DNA from: Hirundichthys speculiger
Taxonomy: Eukaryota > Chordata > Actinopteri > Beloniformes > Exocoetidae
Assembly: GCA_018398805.1 (NCBI GenBank)
Contig: JAGFBZ010000686.1
Span: forward strand, 372,001-436,000
DNA: 64,000 nucleotides
Direction: 5' to 3'
In this document: positions 35,301-47,722 of the stretch, one piece after another
Layout of the letters: every line of letters starts with the position of its first letter
Numbering within the stretch: the stretch's first letter is position 1
Made by a program: the position numbers and the translations under genes
Notes under the pieces: generated by a model
Databases searched by the model: none
What the model was told of the DNA's origin: nothing
The model's input: only the letters and a program-made list of their open reading frames with translations

Positions 35301-38300
35301 ACACCAAAGGAAGCTTTAGCAGCGACAAGAGTGGAATGGATCAAACGGAGAAACAAGACAGTCTGGCCAGTATGAAGTCAGAGGGTCCCGACGCTGAATA
35401 CGACTTAACCCCTGACCCTGATCATAACACTGACATGGAGAAGGAGACCAGCAGTGAAGAGATGGAGACCACTGCAGGGGACGATGAGGGTGACAGCGGA
35501 GGAGACCAGACGCCTGTGTCGTTGCTGGAAGTTGTGTCTGAGCTGGAGGCTTGTAAGGAGGACGAGTGTGAGGCAGCCAACGAGCCGGAGCTGCTGGTTC
35601 CGATCGACACCACATGCTGCATTGCCCAAGAGGGTTTCCTTTACGAGGCATCTGCTCCTCAAACGGTGCCTTGCTTGCGGCAAAACTCCGACCAGCAGCT
35701 TTCTCAAATCCCGGTGGTCAACCAGGAACCGCAGGCCCTCCTTCCACTGCAGGACGACTACACCGTGGGTTCTCCCAGCTCAAAAACCCCTCCAGGTGGG
35801 CTGGAGCTTCCCGTGGGGCTCGCCGGAGACACAGTTTCCCGTACATCTCTGGAGGACGGCTCAGACTGCACCATGAGCGCTTCCACTGGGTCTGATCGGG
35901 CCGCCTCCCCTCTAGGCTACGGGGGGGTGGTGACCCTGCGTCAGAGGAAGAAGGCCGGTCAGAGCGCGCTGAGGTTTGTGCGTCAGTACCCCTTTGCCAT
36001 GCAGTCTCTGTGGTGTCTGCTGAGCGGCAGGACCCTGGTGGTACTGGGGACAGATGAAAGGAGAGTCCGCCGCCTGGTCGCTGCCCTCGCTCTCTTCGTA
36101 CCTGCTCCTGGGAAGTGTGGAGAGCGGGTTCAAGCCTGGCTGTCGTGTCCTTTCACCCTCACTGACCTGCAGAGGTGGAAACTCATTGGATTGCAAAGGT
36201 AGGAGACAGCGGACAAACGTCAGCTTTCATTTTCGTTGCTGAACTGACTTGACTTTGAGTTAACAAAGCTTTCAGGACAGCCGTGACACAGAACAAGACA
36301 GCGAAACCATTTTCTTTTTATCTGTGTCAAGGTTTTAAGATACTCTCAACATTGCAGCTTCTGTCTCATCTCAGGGTACTTTTATTGTCTAAAAGTTCTT
36401 TTAGGACATTTCAGCAGCCATTTAGTGAGATTTTATTTCCTTGATAATGGGACAGTTTAGCTTCATAATTTAACCTACTCAACTTCTCTGAGACAATTTG
36501 ATTATCTTAACCAGGACAGGAAGGCTCAGCGCGAATGAGACATGAACTATTCATTGCGCCGCTGAGTGGATTCGTTTTACGTCAGTTCCATTCAGATATG
36601 TATCAAACAAGTGACCCTTTCACCACGCGCTGAACAGCAGCGTCGCGGCTGCTGAAGCCAGATGATGTCGCTCTTTTTGTCTTCCACGTCCGGTTTCTTT
36701 CATGCTGTAATGTTAGTCCCTAAACACACCTGTCAGTTCCAGATTGTCAGATATTGTACTCTTTTAGTTAAGTTCAGGAAATCGCTGCAAAAGGAATGTG
36801 CAGAGAGCTTTATGAGGCTAAGCAGCATTCAAAATGTACAAGACAGATCAAATCATGGGATCTCTAACCCTGTTACTGCTGTACTCTTCATGTGGGGCAC
36901 ATGCTGCATTTCAGATCATTTACATCACACTGTTTACTATGCAGACGTATCAGGCTTTTAAAAGACTGAAAGAAGAAGAAACTGATTCATGGCATTTGAA
37001 CAGCACCATGCTACAACCTCAAGAAAATTCAATAAAATTATTTAATTAATGGTCATTTTTTCAGATCTATTAGAAGAAAATATATAAAATCAAAATGAGG
37101 ACCTTGTTTAAATTGCTGCTATTTTCATGACAGCTTAGCTTCTCTGAGGTGTTGACTTCACTGAAGAAGACGCTGGTCTTCACCAGTCTGGTTCCATCTT
37201 TCTTGTGTAGCAGTTGACTGATCAGATTTGCAGGATGGAACAGTTGGTTTGGGATCCAGACTGTTTGCTGGTCACGTTTTAAGTTTTAATGAGTGGGATG
37301 AGACCTTATTGATCAGAAAAATGACATCGTTCCTCACTGTACAGCTGTCCATTTACCAGAGAATTAATGATGGCCATCTGTCCTGATCATTTCCTTTACA
37401 CGTTTCATTAACTTTCAAGCAGCTCCAGTTTATGTATATAAATGTCATTTCATTCAGCTATTTCTTAAAGTTATGCCAGAAACATTGACTCCTGTTTCTC
37501 CTCTTTTTGTTTTTCATTTGTTTAGTAGGGTGGGAGTGCATTGATATTTGATGGACGTATTATGCAGCCAATCAAAATAGTGATGATCACTCTTTTGATT
37601 GGTCAGAGTTTTTCTCTGATTATACCCTCTAGACTGGACCAAAACGTTTAGTTTTTTTTTGCAAACATTTTATTTCAGTGGGTGCAATGGGAATGTGAAA
37701 AGGTTTTCAGGCAATATTGTAAAAAGTGTTGCAAAAAAACAACACCTACCCCACCTTTAAGTATGGTACCATACTTCCTAAAAAGTGAAATCATTAAAAT
37801 GTTTAACAATACAGCAAAAGTTTATCGTTGGGATTTTTTTCTACAATAATTGTATAGTAAAAATGTGTATATCAATTTTCCAAAATGATATTTGAAAAAT
37901 AGGGGTCATCTTTTAATCAGTCGTCCTATATTCGTGCCAATACGGTACTTCCTCACTCCCTTTTGTGTTGCGTGTGCCTGATGGGGCAGTTCTTTTTACG
38001 GGGATAAACCACTGCAAAAAATATTTGTTCAGTAGATTTGTTCACTGAACTGTTAGGAACTTGATTCATTGAACACCGGATTGAAATGATTTCTAAGTCT
38101 TTTTAACTGGTCTCCACTTCAGCGTTGATCTTGGACTAATTGAGCCTGATTCTGATAGTAAAATAGCATCTACTGAACATACCAATAACAGATCCACTTT
38201 AGTGGGACTGGAGCAGCAGCTTTCTGGACCAACTGCAGCTGGTCTGATGGTATTTTTAGGGAGACCTTCAAGGACAGCGTAGTAGTAGTAGTCTAGTAGT

Positions 38301-39224
38301 CTAGTCTACTGGAAGATTAAATGCATAGCAAAGTATTTCTAGATGTGTTGAAGTGTTGTGGACTGAAAAGACAAAGAATGGTCCAAAAAAAGAGTGATGT
38401 GCAGGTCTGATCCAGAACAACAGGTACCATTGCTTCTTAAGGAGGATTTGACCAACTATTAACTCCAAGGGTTCACTTACTCATGAATGTTTAATGAGTG
38501 TGTTCAACAAAGATGCAGGAAACTGTAGTTGATTGTCATCTTAAGGACGATGTTTGTTTAATATTGTGACACAGATGAAGAAATCACAAATTAAAGCAGA
38601 GAAATAGTGAATTCCCAGGGGTTCACATACTTTAAAGGGGAAAAAGTGGGATAGAGTGAAACAGAAACCTGAGAGACCCCACATGTCAGAACAAATATTT
38701 TTCAGATTAGTTCTGCGAGTTTATTTAACGCTTCCTTTGTCCTCCACAGAGTCGCATCTCCCGTGGGCTCCAGCATGCTTAACTCCCTGTCCCGCTACAG
38801 CCGCTACATCTCCATCCTGGATGCCGACCAGAAGACCCTGCGCTGCCCGCCGTACCGTGGCCAGCTCCTCGCCAATGTAGCCGACCACCGCACCTACATC
38901 CGCCGCGGCTCCACCTTCTTCCTCCACGTACAGAGCGCGCTCTGTCACCTGGCGGCCAGGGCCTTCTTATTCACCTTCACGCACCACCTCCACGTGCCCG
39001 TCAGCTCCACGGAGGGGCCCGAGGTGGTCGAGGGCAGACGCCGCTGCTTCCTGCTGGAGCAGCTGGGGCTGGACGAGGAGGACAGCCAGATACTGCTTTA
39101 CCTCAGCCAGCTGGTGACGCAGCAGTACCTGCAGCCCGCCGGCGGCGACAGCAGCAGCAGCAGCGGTGCAGCCGCCCCTTCTTTTAGTTTCAACTACACC
39201 AGCAGCGTTTTTTACAAAATCTAA
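32376..39224 (+). CDS. smcr8: SMCR8, C9orf72 complex subunit (3 coding exons, frameshift at end of first)
   Basis: SMCR8 forms a complex with C9orf72 and WDR41 that acts on small GTPases in autophagy and lysosome control. Exons: 32376-32978, 34429-36198, 38750-39224. The start at 32376 (MIGSPDVVAFTKEDEY) is preferred over the in-frame ATG at 32316 because it matches the mammalian N-terminus and has A at -3. Longin/uDENN blocks include FILISEFSEQVGPQPLLTIP and NYFSLRIMSVDYQASFVG. The GAP arginine equivalent of human R147 is kept in YDLEARGFVRP (residue 145). The middle is acidic and poorly conserved. The C-terminal DENN part includes FVRQYPFAMQSLWCLLSGRT and SLSRYSRYISILDADQKTLR, ending VFYKI. 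Total about 948 codons, against 937 in human. To join exons 1 and 2 in frame one base must be discounted: the reading hits TGA exactly at the donor (GATCCTTGA|gtaag). Confidence 0.93.
33165..34365 (+). mobile_element. Tc1-like transposon filling smcr8 intron 1
   Basis: The left end ('aattatttgcaaatttcata') and the inverse of the right end ('aatgatttgcaaattccaca') match as inverted repeats of roughly 100 bases or more. The internal frame 33575-34072 ends LNWPAFSPDPSPTENIWLF, the Tc1 motif WPARSPDLNPIENLW. The frame is broken elsewhere. It takes up about 1.2 kb of the 1.45-kb intron. Confidence 0.8.
36199..38399. other. smcr8 intron 2
   Basis: GT at 36199, AG at 38748-38749. The interior is ordinary AT-rich DNA. 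A short 'gtagtagtagtctagtagtc' tract lies at about 38279-38308. No exon seen. Confidence 0.5.
38400..38640 (+). mobile_element. Tc1-like 3'-end fragment in smcr8 intron 2
   Basis: The words 'gggttcacttactcatgaatg', 'aacaaagatgcaggaaactg' and 'aggggttcacatactttaaa' resemble the 3' end of salmonid/cichlid-type Tc1 elements. No coding part. Confidence 0.5.
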
Positions 39225-41000
39225 TATTAGACCAAGAGCAGGATTATTACTCACATTTTAGCAAAAAATCATCAGTGACACTTTGGTTTTAATGGACCAA
39301 AAGTGATCGTAATAAGGTTTGTTTAGATTCAGGACAAACTGCACTGGTTATTGTTTCATCGGTGTCTAATATCACTCTGCCTTGCTGTTTTTCGTTTATT
39401 TTCTTAAATTCTCTGCTCTCTCTCTTTCGTCAGCTGCAAGGAAAAGGGGACAGATTGAGCTCTGAATGTCTTTGACAAGTTGATTTGTTTGCTCCTCGGC
39501 TTGTTGACACTTAGAAACACACACAACAGACCAGATGAAGCTCTACTTGTTGTCCTTTGGATCTTTTTCTTTTTTTCCCCCTTTTCAAAGAAAGAGGGAA
39601 AAAAAGAAAAAGTGGTTTGCACTGGTGTGTCTCTGTCCAGAAGTGTGTGTGTGCTGGTTTGATGACAGCCAGCTTGCTTCTAGGTTCGGTGTGAACGCCT
39701 CTGAGTCACGGAGCTGCTTGTCAGCTTCAGCATCATCCAAACGTCCCGTAAACATGTTTTTCAGCATCACTGTAACAAACTCGCACATGCTGACATTTGC
39801 TTTCCTGTCGAGGCGCCACGCAGGCTCGTTACAGCTGGTTTTGTGACATGCCTCCTCCTTTAAAAACAAATCCCCATTTGTCTCCCTGATCTTTCTTTTT
39901 ATTAATTTAATTTATTAGTTTCACTTTAACACACATTCCCACAGAAACAGATAATCATTCATTTTGCTCCAAGTAGAGACACAATATTTGGATCTGAACT
40001 ATGTAGATTTCCTAGAGCGCACATTTAAAACATTCCCATGGGGGGAGGGGGGGAAATGACGTCATCATGCACGTTCTCATCCATGCCGGGCGCAGCAGCA
40101 ACGTGAACCCGTCACTGCTGGTGGGCATTTTCATGGATGTCACTCGTAAGGTCATGATCATTTTAAAAGCTACTTAACCTAAACGTATTGAATTTCACTG
40201 TTGTCTTAAAGTCGTGTGAGAGTGTTGTGATGTCTGCATGAGACAGTCTTGTGCCAGGGTGATCACTGTGTTGATGATATTTCTGTTTCGTTATATTAAC
40301 TGACCTTTTGAGACAACGATGCTCTTATTATGAAAAGATCTTATTTTCTGTGCCATCAAAAGCCTAAGTTTTATTTAGGATGGCTGGTTTTCTTTTATTT
40401 AATAAACCTTTGCTGGTTACGTGTTATGAACAATCCCCCGTTGTGTATTTAATGTATAGAGAGAAAAAAAGAAGTTGTTCTCGGCGCACCGAGAGTTTCT
40501 GGCTGGATTGTTGCATCAGTAAAAAAATTTTCTGTTAAAAGTTCTGTCCCGAGACAAACATGAGCTTCTCTGTAGAGTTTACCGTTTGTGATTCTGCAGG
40601 ATGGTACCTGCTTGCGACTGTCCGGTCAGAGTTGTGAAAGATCAAAGTGAGATGATGAATAAGGCTTTTAACTATCAACAGCAACCCTGCAGTTTTTAAT
40701 CCATTTGATGTATTGTTTCAGTTGAATGCAACTCGGGCTTCGTGGATATTGTTGAAGCATGTGATGTCTTTGTCTTTCTTTTGAGTTGTTGCAGCAACCT
40801 TTCTTTAGCTATTCTAATGTAAGAAGGTGAATGTAATCTGAAAAAGCCATACCACAGTGTGCTTAACATGTTGTCACCCAGTGTCCTTATGTTGCCATAT
40901 CATGTCTACATTTTGTATCTTATCATCAGGGAGCGGTGCTGTGCTCACCTCAGCCCTGCCGATGATTTTAATAAAGCACGATGTGAATGTCCTGATGCTT
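39225..41000 (+). other. smcr8: smcr8 3'UTR and downstream
   Basis: Follows the smcr8 stop. Candidate polyadenylation signals AATAAA lie at 40401-40406 and 40970-40975, with a T-rich stretch after the second (about 41000-41012). A perfect CRE palindrome TGACGTCA at 40057-40064 is noted but unsupported. No other gene seen. Confidence 0.55.
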
Positions 41001-41789
41001 TTTTTTTTTTTAAATTTCATGTATGTGATATTCATTTACTTTGCCTGACTCTCACTGTGAGATGGAGCAGGTGAATGCAACCAACAAGTCACCATTAAAC
41101 ATAAGATGCATCAACTGCTTCTCGCCTGCGTGGCTTCCTTCAGCGCCGGCGGATGCGTGAGTGTTTGAGGTGTCATGAATAATAAATGCTCATCTGTGAG
41201 CACATCTAATTGCCCCGCTGGAGCAGCAGAGGGAAAGGTGTCGGGAAATGCATGAAGCGAAAGCGAGCCTTGCAGCAACACGGTGTGGGCGGCGCAGCGT
41301 CCAACTTCTGATGCCATGTAAACAAGTTTTCCTCAGCCTGTAATGATTCAAAAACCGAACCTGACAGTTCATCATTAGTGGGAGATGTACCGCGGGAGCA
41401 GGAGGTGCTTGTTCTTGAGCTGCATCTTTTCAATCGATCCGTGCTGCACAGAGGAAGAGGTCACGCGCCTGCCTGGAGGCCAGAACTGCTCCCATCTGTG
41501 ATGTCAGTGGACAAGATCAAGGTCGTGGTTATAAAACAAACTTGTGCTCAGCTGCACAAGCAGAAAGGTGAAAATATCAGTTATACAAAACAGAACTTCT
41601 TTTATTTAAGGATAGGGACTACGTGAAGTAATTTATTATCACATAACTGTTTAAATTTTCAAAATCACTCAAATTAAAGTTGATTTAGTGGCAGGATTTG
41701 AAAGAACTGTACTGAAAAGCTGGTTAACATATTTTATCTTTTCAGTGTACCTCTCACCTCCAAAGGGTCCTCCGCATTTGGAGGGACTC
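41001..41789. other. Intergenic, no gene seen
   Basis: Mixed-composition sequence between the smcr8 3' end and an L2-like remnant. Open frames overlap on both strands and match nothing known. Confidence 0.4.
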
Positions 41790-42450
41790 GGTAATTGTTC
41801 CATGTGCCAGAAAACAACGCACCAAAACCACTGAACAACTACAGGCCTGTAGCATTTGCCTCATTAGCAATAAAAACCCTTGAGAGAGCTGTGGAGGATA
41901 AAGCGATGAGGACAGTTGAGGCAGGCTTGGACCCGCTCCAGCTGGCCTGCAGGACCAGCAGGTGTGTGGATGATGCTGTTAGCACCTTATTAAAAATGAC
42001 CCCATCACACATGGAGAGTGTTAGATCATTAGTGTGGCTACTTTTTTTTATTGATTTTTCCTCATTTTTTAATTGTATTCCAGCCTCATAATTTAGCACA
42101 AAGACTGAGGACCAACTACAACACTGATCAGGGTCTTTTATTTTGGCAGGTGGATTTTTTTTAACTGAAAGGTCACGGGGTGTGAAGGTCAGAGGAATTT
42201 TATCATCCAGTGGAGTACCCCAGGTTTGTGTTTTATCACCATCACCCCCAGAGCCATCATCCAGGACATCACATTATCAAGTTTGCTGATAACTCTGTTA
42301 TCCTGCTAATAGTGAATCATGACCATCCCGATCATGTGGTGACAGGATCTTTAGAATAGCACAAGTCTTTTTTTTTTTTTTCAAATCAATGTGGCAAAAA
42401 CTAAGGAGATGATTTGGGAGGAATCATGCAGAGTCATCTCTCTGCTGGTT
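41790..42450 (+). mobile_element. L2/CR1-type LINE reverse transcriptase remnant
   Basis: Frame 41795-42091 reads LNNYRPVAFASLAIKTLERA and DPLQLACRTSRCVDDAVSTL, RT blocks of L2/CR1-type LINEs (NDYRPVALTS, LDPLQFAYR...VDDA). Further on the words KFADNSVI (about 42280-42300) and TKEMIWE recall the FADD and TKEM blocks, with Asp to Asn in the catalytic box. Frameshifts and a poly-T insertion show it is dead. Confidence 0.75.
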
Positions 42451-42649
42451 ATGGATAAGTTGTCAGTCAGTTCGAGTCAGAACAAAGTCAGACCTTTGAG
42501 CCACAGACTGATGCTCTGTGCAAAAAAAAAAAAAGTACACCAGCATCTGTATTTTTATTATAAGCGACCCTATTTTTAGGTGGACAAAACATTTATGAAA
42601 ACGTTTTTATCAAATTTGTGGTCACTTGTTTATCTGTCTGCTGGTGCGG

Positions 42650-42830
42650 TTAAATTAATGAAAACAATAATAATATTAATAGGGTCACTCCTGGGACAGG
42701 TGGCCCATGTACAGAGGCTGCAGGTTCAATTCCCAGCCCCTGACCCTTTACTCCATTCTCTCTCTCTGCTCTGATTTCCTGTCTCTCACTGTGAAATAAA
42801 AGCCACTAGTGCCACAAACAGTTATAAAAA
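42650..42830 (+). mobile_element. tRNA-derived SINE
   Basis: A tRNA-like head with B-box-like 'ggttcaattcc' (about 42722-42734) is followed by 'gacccttt...ctctctctctgc' and 'tgaaataaaagccactagtg', the body and tail of a common fish SINE. The A-box is weak. A related copy is at 51755-51910. Confidence 0.65.
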
Positions 42831-43900
42831 CAAAACAAGAATAGGATTTTTAATCTCCTTCAAGTATGTGTCAGGGTTACAGATGCAACATTAAATAATC
42901 TGATTGACCCGAAAAACCAGAACCTTGAAGAAAGCCCCGTCCATCCTGGCTGATTCAAGCCATCTGCTTTTTAAAGAGGTTTGTCCTGTTTCCTTCCAGC
43001 TGCAGATACAAAGCGATGAGATGTAGAACCAACAGTTTTTAAGTGCTCACTTGTTCCTGTTGCTGTCGCCCTCTTTATTAGTTCAAAGTGACTTTTTTTT
43101 CTCCTCGTGCACTAATCTGTGCTGTGTATATGATGTATGTTGTGATCATTGTTTTTTTTTTTTTTTTTTTGATTTATTTCTCACTGCAGGCTGTAACACA
43201 CATTACCCCCTGGGGGATGATAAAGTTAAACTTTTTCTTCTTCTTAAAGATCGAGAAGGATATCAAAAGCTATCCAATTTTTCTTAAGGGATGACATGAA
43301 GGGGTCTGTTCATGTCAAACCAAGTTCAAGTAGCTCTAGAAAGATTTCAGCTCAAAAATGTCAAAAGAATTGTTCAGATCTCAAAAGAAAAGCCCACACT
43401 GTACTTCAACAGCAGAACGCTGAGTAAAAATATGCCGTGATTATTTCAAAGAACACAATAAGGAGGTACTTTAAAATGAGCTGCAGTCAAGCTGCAAGTA
43501 AAAAGCCCTTCATTTGTCATTGCCACTAAACAGTTCCACCTGAATAATGTGCATCTAATCTATCTAACCTAAAATATAACAGACGGCATCCTGACACATT
43601 GTAGTTTCCAGAACACTGATATTTGAAAATGACAAGACCAAAATGGAGCTTTATAAATCACAACAATCTGCTTGTGTTTTGAGAGGAGCCAACAGAACTG
43701 TTTTTCCTCTGATGAAATGTGAACATACAGGAAATAAATTCCTATTTCTCCATCCTACATTTAAGGCTGCAAACTTAAATGTAGCAAAAATGCAGTCAAA
43801 TGAGGCAGCATTCAGCAAATATAAACATTTCTAATGAGTTTTTGAATCTTGTTCAGTTAGTTAGGCTAGAAGTTTATATCTCACCATTCATGATCTATAT
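42831..43900. other. Intergenic, no gene seen
   Basis: Poly-T tract at 43150-43170. Open frames are short and unfamiliar. Confidence 0.4.
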
Positions 43901-43904
43901 TTAT

Positions 43905-44195
43905 TCCTATTGAGGGTCACGGGGATCAGCTGCAGCCCATCACAGCTCTCTTCAGACGAAAAGAAGTGGTACACCCTGGCCACCAGTGTTGCACATTAGC
44001 AACATGGACTAATAAACACACACACACACACAGAACTTAGAATCCCTAATCAAGCTGGTATGTGTGGTTTTGGACTGTAAGAGGAAGTTGTCTTCTGGAG
44101 AAAACCCACAAAAGTACAAGGAGAACATTCAAACTCCACACAGAAAACCCCCTGCTGGCATTTGAGCCAGCAAATTTCTCACTGGGAGGCTTTTC
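43905..44195. repeat. Dispersed fish repeat
   Basis: Words 'gagggtcacggggatcagct', 'gtggtacaccctggccacca', 'ttttggactgtaagaggaag' and 'ggagaacattcaaactccac' identify a very common fish interspersed repeat of uncertain class. A (CA)n tract lies at about 44018-44032. Confidence 0.6.
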
Positions 44196-44435
44196 ATAAT
44201 AAATGAAATGAAGAGGGAGGAAAAAAAAGGTTAAAGACATGCAAACATCACATAGATGAGGACTTCAGCCTTCTAGTGGCATGTTCTGTCAAAATCAGCC
44301 AATAGCAGGATTTTTTAAATTCATAAAGCAGTTAAAAGTTTCAAGGATTTTATTTTCTTGTAATAGGAAGAAGACTAGATATTGCATTTTATGAGAAAAG
44401 ACTAAAAACCAAGACAGCAAGTGACTCTGAAATGT

Positions 44436-44441
44436 TTTATT
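44436..44441 (-). terminator. bud31: bud31 polyadenylation signal candidate
   Basis: TTTATT on the plus strand is AATAAA on the bud31 strand, about 470 bases after the stop codon. The sequence between is the likely 3'UTR. Confidence 0.5.
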
Positions 44442-44911
44442 TAAAATTATACAACAATGATGAAGCACTAAGAATTGAAGCATCCACATAAAAAAAAGCC
44501 TTTTCCTTTCCAACCCGCTTTAAATGAAAAAAAGCAACAACTTCAAAGCGGTTCTGACTCTCTGGAATGACAGGCCCGATCCAGAAACAACTAATCTTAA
44601 GCACCTTCTTTGAAGCTTTAGAGGCAGGGTTGAGTTACTTGGGACTAAAACAAATACACCACAAAACTACGGTTAAGACAACATGGCCCCTCTCAGTGTT
44701 TTCTTCACAGCCCTCCAGTTTTTAGGAGAACAGAACATTAGAAATATTGATCCCTCATAAGGGCAGCTGAGAATGATAGTAATGATGTTTCTGATGCAAA
44801 TGAATGAAACAACAGCAAAAGAAATGCGTCAGGGTTCCAATAATGACTGTTGATTGAGCCCCAATCTCACAAAAGAGGAAAAAAAAAAAAGAAAAATCCA
44901 AGGAGTCCAGA

Positions 44912-47078
44912 TCAGCCAGAACATCCTCTGCATCCACAGTGGGTACATTCAATGATCCTTCCCTGCAGAGAAGGCAGAGTTCACTTTGATAGAGGCCCTT
45001 TTAAAATGTGTATTTATTTGATAATATATTTTTAAACTGAGATTACGTTAGACAGATCACACAAGTGAAAGATCGCTAAATTTCAGACTTACCACTTCCA
45101 GCTTGCTCTTGGGGACTCTGCAGATGCAGTTAGTCCCGAAGTTGGTGTCTCGTGTCTGAATGCAACGTAGGCAGCACAGGTTCTCGTAGCCCTGCTTCTT
45201 CCACTTGGCAATCAGATTCTTGTCAGCATAGCCTTCCTTTATACAGTATTCATACAACTCTGCCAGGAAAGACACAATCACAGAACTGGGAATCAACAGT
45301 TATACATGTGTGGGTTTCAAATATCCAGCCATGCGCCTCTATAAATCATTTTACTATTTGATAAATAAAGGCTTTGCAAATGGTTAAAATGTTTTTTTTT
45401 TCCAAGTGTGAGGAAATTAAGTGTGACATTTGCTCTCCTTATTACAAAGCTGTCATAAACTTATGAACAGAAGTCACTTAAACTTTTTAAGTTTCTTATG
45501 TTTACACAGACATCAATCATTTAGAAGTTGGAATCAAATTAAATGCAAATGAGAACAGATTAAAAAAAAAAAAACCCCAAAAGCAATAATAAGACATTTT
45601 GAACAGTTCAGTTGTTTTATCTACCTCTGCTGATAGCTTTCCGTTTGTAGAAGAGGTCATAAATGTATCGACTCCTCTGATGGTGCAGCCTGAAAATTGG
45701 CCAAAGGGACTCCACCTTCCGTTTTCCCTCATGAGGCTCTGTTTCAGCTGAGACACAAAAGGCAGAAAAAAAAAAAAAAAATCAGGAAAATTAAAATTTT
45801 ATAGCAGATAGTCGTGTAATCAGTATAAATGTTGGTGTGAATCAAGCCAAGATAAGTGGTGTCACATCTGAAGCGACACAGAATTTTGGAACCCATTTTT
45901 TGGAACTTCTTAAATTGCCACCTGAACGTGGTGGAGGGGTTTGTGTGCCTGAATGATCCCAATAGTTATGTTGTCTGGGGCATTAGCACCTTGATGTCCT
46001 GTGCCTAGCCTGGGCTAGGGTTACTGGTCCCCCACCCTGGCGAGAGGCTTGTCGGTGGGTGCTTGGTGACTGGGCCTTCACTCATTGGGTCAGGCCAGGC
46101 TCCACTCAAACAAACTACATGCCTTTGTCTTCCTGTGGGCTCACCACCTGCAGGAAGATCTACATGGGTCGGTACTTTGTGTTCTGGGTAGCAGCCAATA
46201 ACTTCACCTGCTGGAGGTGTTTAGGGCATGATGGATATTTGCTCAGTCACTTGTATCAGAGAAGTGGAAGCATAACCTCTGTCTGTGGAAGCAGTAATCC
46301 CAGACAGGTGGACACAAACCTCTGACTACGACAGACCTGGATAAAGGGACGTTATGTTTGGGTTTCTGGTTCAATGACAGTTTCCAAACTAGAAAAGCAT
46401 TCTGAGAGCGCAGACCACCACTCAGTTCTTCCTTTTCACATTTCTGACAACTCCTGAAAAATTTTATCAAAATCCATCCATAACTTTTTCAGTTATCTTG
46501 TACACAGACAGACAGACAGATAAACGCCGGCAAAAACATAACCTCCTTTGGCGAAGATAATAAACACTCCTACTCGTCCTGCTGTTCAAATTTTGACATT
46601 GCGAGACCAATACGATACCTAACAATTGATCAACAGATCAACTCGTCACTGCGACACTTCAGACGGGATGTTCTCAGAGGGAAGTTGCCACAGTGTCATC
46701 AGCAGGTTTCAGTAGAGACAGAAAACTGGAAGAGTCACAGAAAGGCACAGGAGTAGACATCCTTTGGCGACGTCCCATGTTGATGACCGTTTGCGCCCTT
46801 TTTGTTGTGGGACACTCACCACTGTTGTTAGCTTTTGTTTCTATAAATTGTTTGAGATTAATAAATTGCGTGCATCTACATAGATGCCTTACAACCATGA
46901 CATAATATCACTGTAGCGTGAACTCTTTACATCTTCCACATACATCGGGTGGTTGCGTTCGGATACTAACTTTCAAAGACCTACCTTCTCTCATTTTTTG
47001 ATCCAGTTCGTCTAAAGTGGGCTCAATGAGCTCCCACCCGTCTGGAGGTGGCTTTCGACTCCTCTTTACCTTCGGCAT
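44912..47078 (-). CDS. bud31: BUD31 / G10 spliceosome protein
   Basis: BUD31 is a small, extremely conserved nuclear protein of the activated spliceosome. Minus-strand exons: 47078-46985, 45747-45625, 45259-45093, 44962-44912. They sum to 435 nt, that is 144 aa plus stop, the same length as human. The start [20 protein letters not shown] is chosen because it matches the family; an in-frame ATG 14 codons upstream is ignored. The C-terminal cysteine cluster is intact ([20 protein letters not shown] in exon 3, [12 protein letters not shown] in exon 4) and would bind zinc. Splice sites are GT-AG with matching phases. No lesion seen. It is divergent from pdap1 with 644 bases between start codons, the same arrangement as in human. 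Confidence 0.97.
46010..46330 (+). repeat. LINE-like dispersed repeat piece
   Basis: The words 'ctggtcccccaccctggcga', 'gggcttgtcggtggg'-like and 'gtgggctcaccacctgcagg' resemble the non-coding 5' part of fish LINE copies. It lies in bud31 intron 1. Class uncertain. Confidence 0.4.
46375..46560 (+). repeat. Dispersed repeat, copy 1 of 2 (bud31 intron 1)
   Basis: Shares with 48190-48480 the words 'ctagaaaagcattyrgagag', 'ccatccataactttttcagt' and the end 'aaacgccggcaaaaacataa' plus 'cctcctttggcgaag'. It is probably the 3' end of a LINE or a short element mobilised by one. Confidence 0.65.
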
Positions 47079-47722
47079 TTTTTCTTCGTTTTTTAAAAGA
47101 ACACAACAAAACAAAAACACTCGGCAGCTTTTTCTTTCTTTCTTGCGTTTCTCGACCGAACGTATCTCAGGCGCGCAGATATAACGTCAGAATTTCCCCG
47201 TCCCTTTACTTACGTCACTGCGGCAACATTACATATTTTAATCGCTTTTAAAATTTTCAAATCTTATCTTCAAACATACTACATACACATGAATATACGG
47301 ATGAATAATAATAATAATATTAAAAAAGCAACAATAAATACATGTTCGTAGAAAAAAACATAAACAACTATTTATATACTTTTTACTGGCTATTGCATCA
47401 CTTTAGCGCACTTGCAAATTGCCTTAACAGAAAAATCGTTATTTAATTTAATTGTACTAATAACCTTAGTTATTTAACGAATTCGCTGTTATTTTTTGTA
47501 TCTTTTGATGCAAATTGTTTGAACAAATATGATCTCTAACCTGCTCATAACCCCTTTAACCGAATTCTTGTCAGGCAAATCGTAGAACTACTAAATGTAT
47601 CCAGTGTTCACTGACTGCTGTTCGTGATTGCTTCTAGTTTAGCTCACCGTTAGTTTCTTAACGTTTATGTTTTATGTCAGTGTTTACTCTTTAAATAAAT
47701 CGTTACAGATAATTTGTCAAAA
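47079..47722. promoter_or_regulatory. bud31 / pdap1 bidirectional promoter
   Basis: 644 bases separate the two start codons. Two ATF/CREB-like octamers, TAACGTCA (47182-47189) and TTACGTCA (47210-47217), lie 28 bases apart in the GC-richer bud31-proximal part. The pdap1 side is AT-rich. No TATA box stands out. The motif role is inference. Confidence 0.55.

Noticed and set aside
40057..40064. Perfect CRE palindrome TGACGTCA
   Set aside because: Sits in the smcr8 3'UTR without a nearby promoter; an 8-mer is expected by chance at this scale.
42720..42740. Possible tRNA gene B-box
   Set aside because: Head is too degenerate for a cloverleaf and is followed by a SINE body and tail; called a SINE instead.
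47079..47120. Upstream in-frame ATG for bud31 at 47120
   Set aside because: Adds 14 unconserved residues; the family is invariant from MPKVKRSRK.
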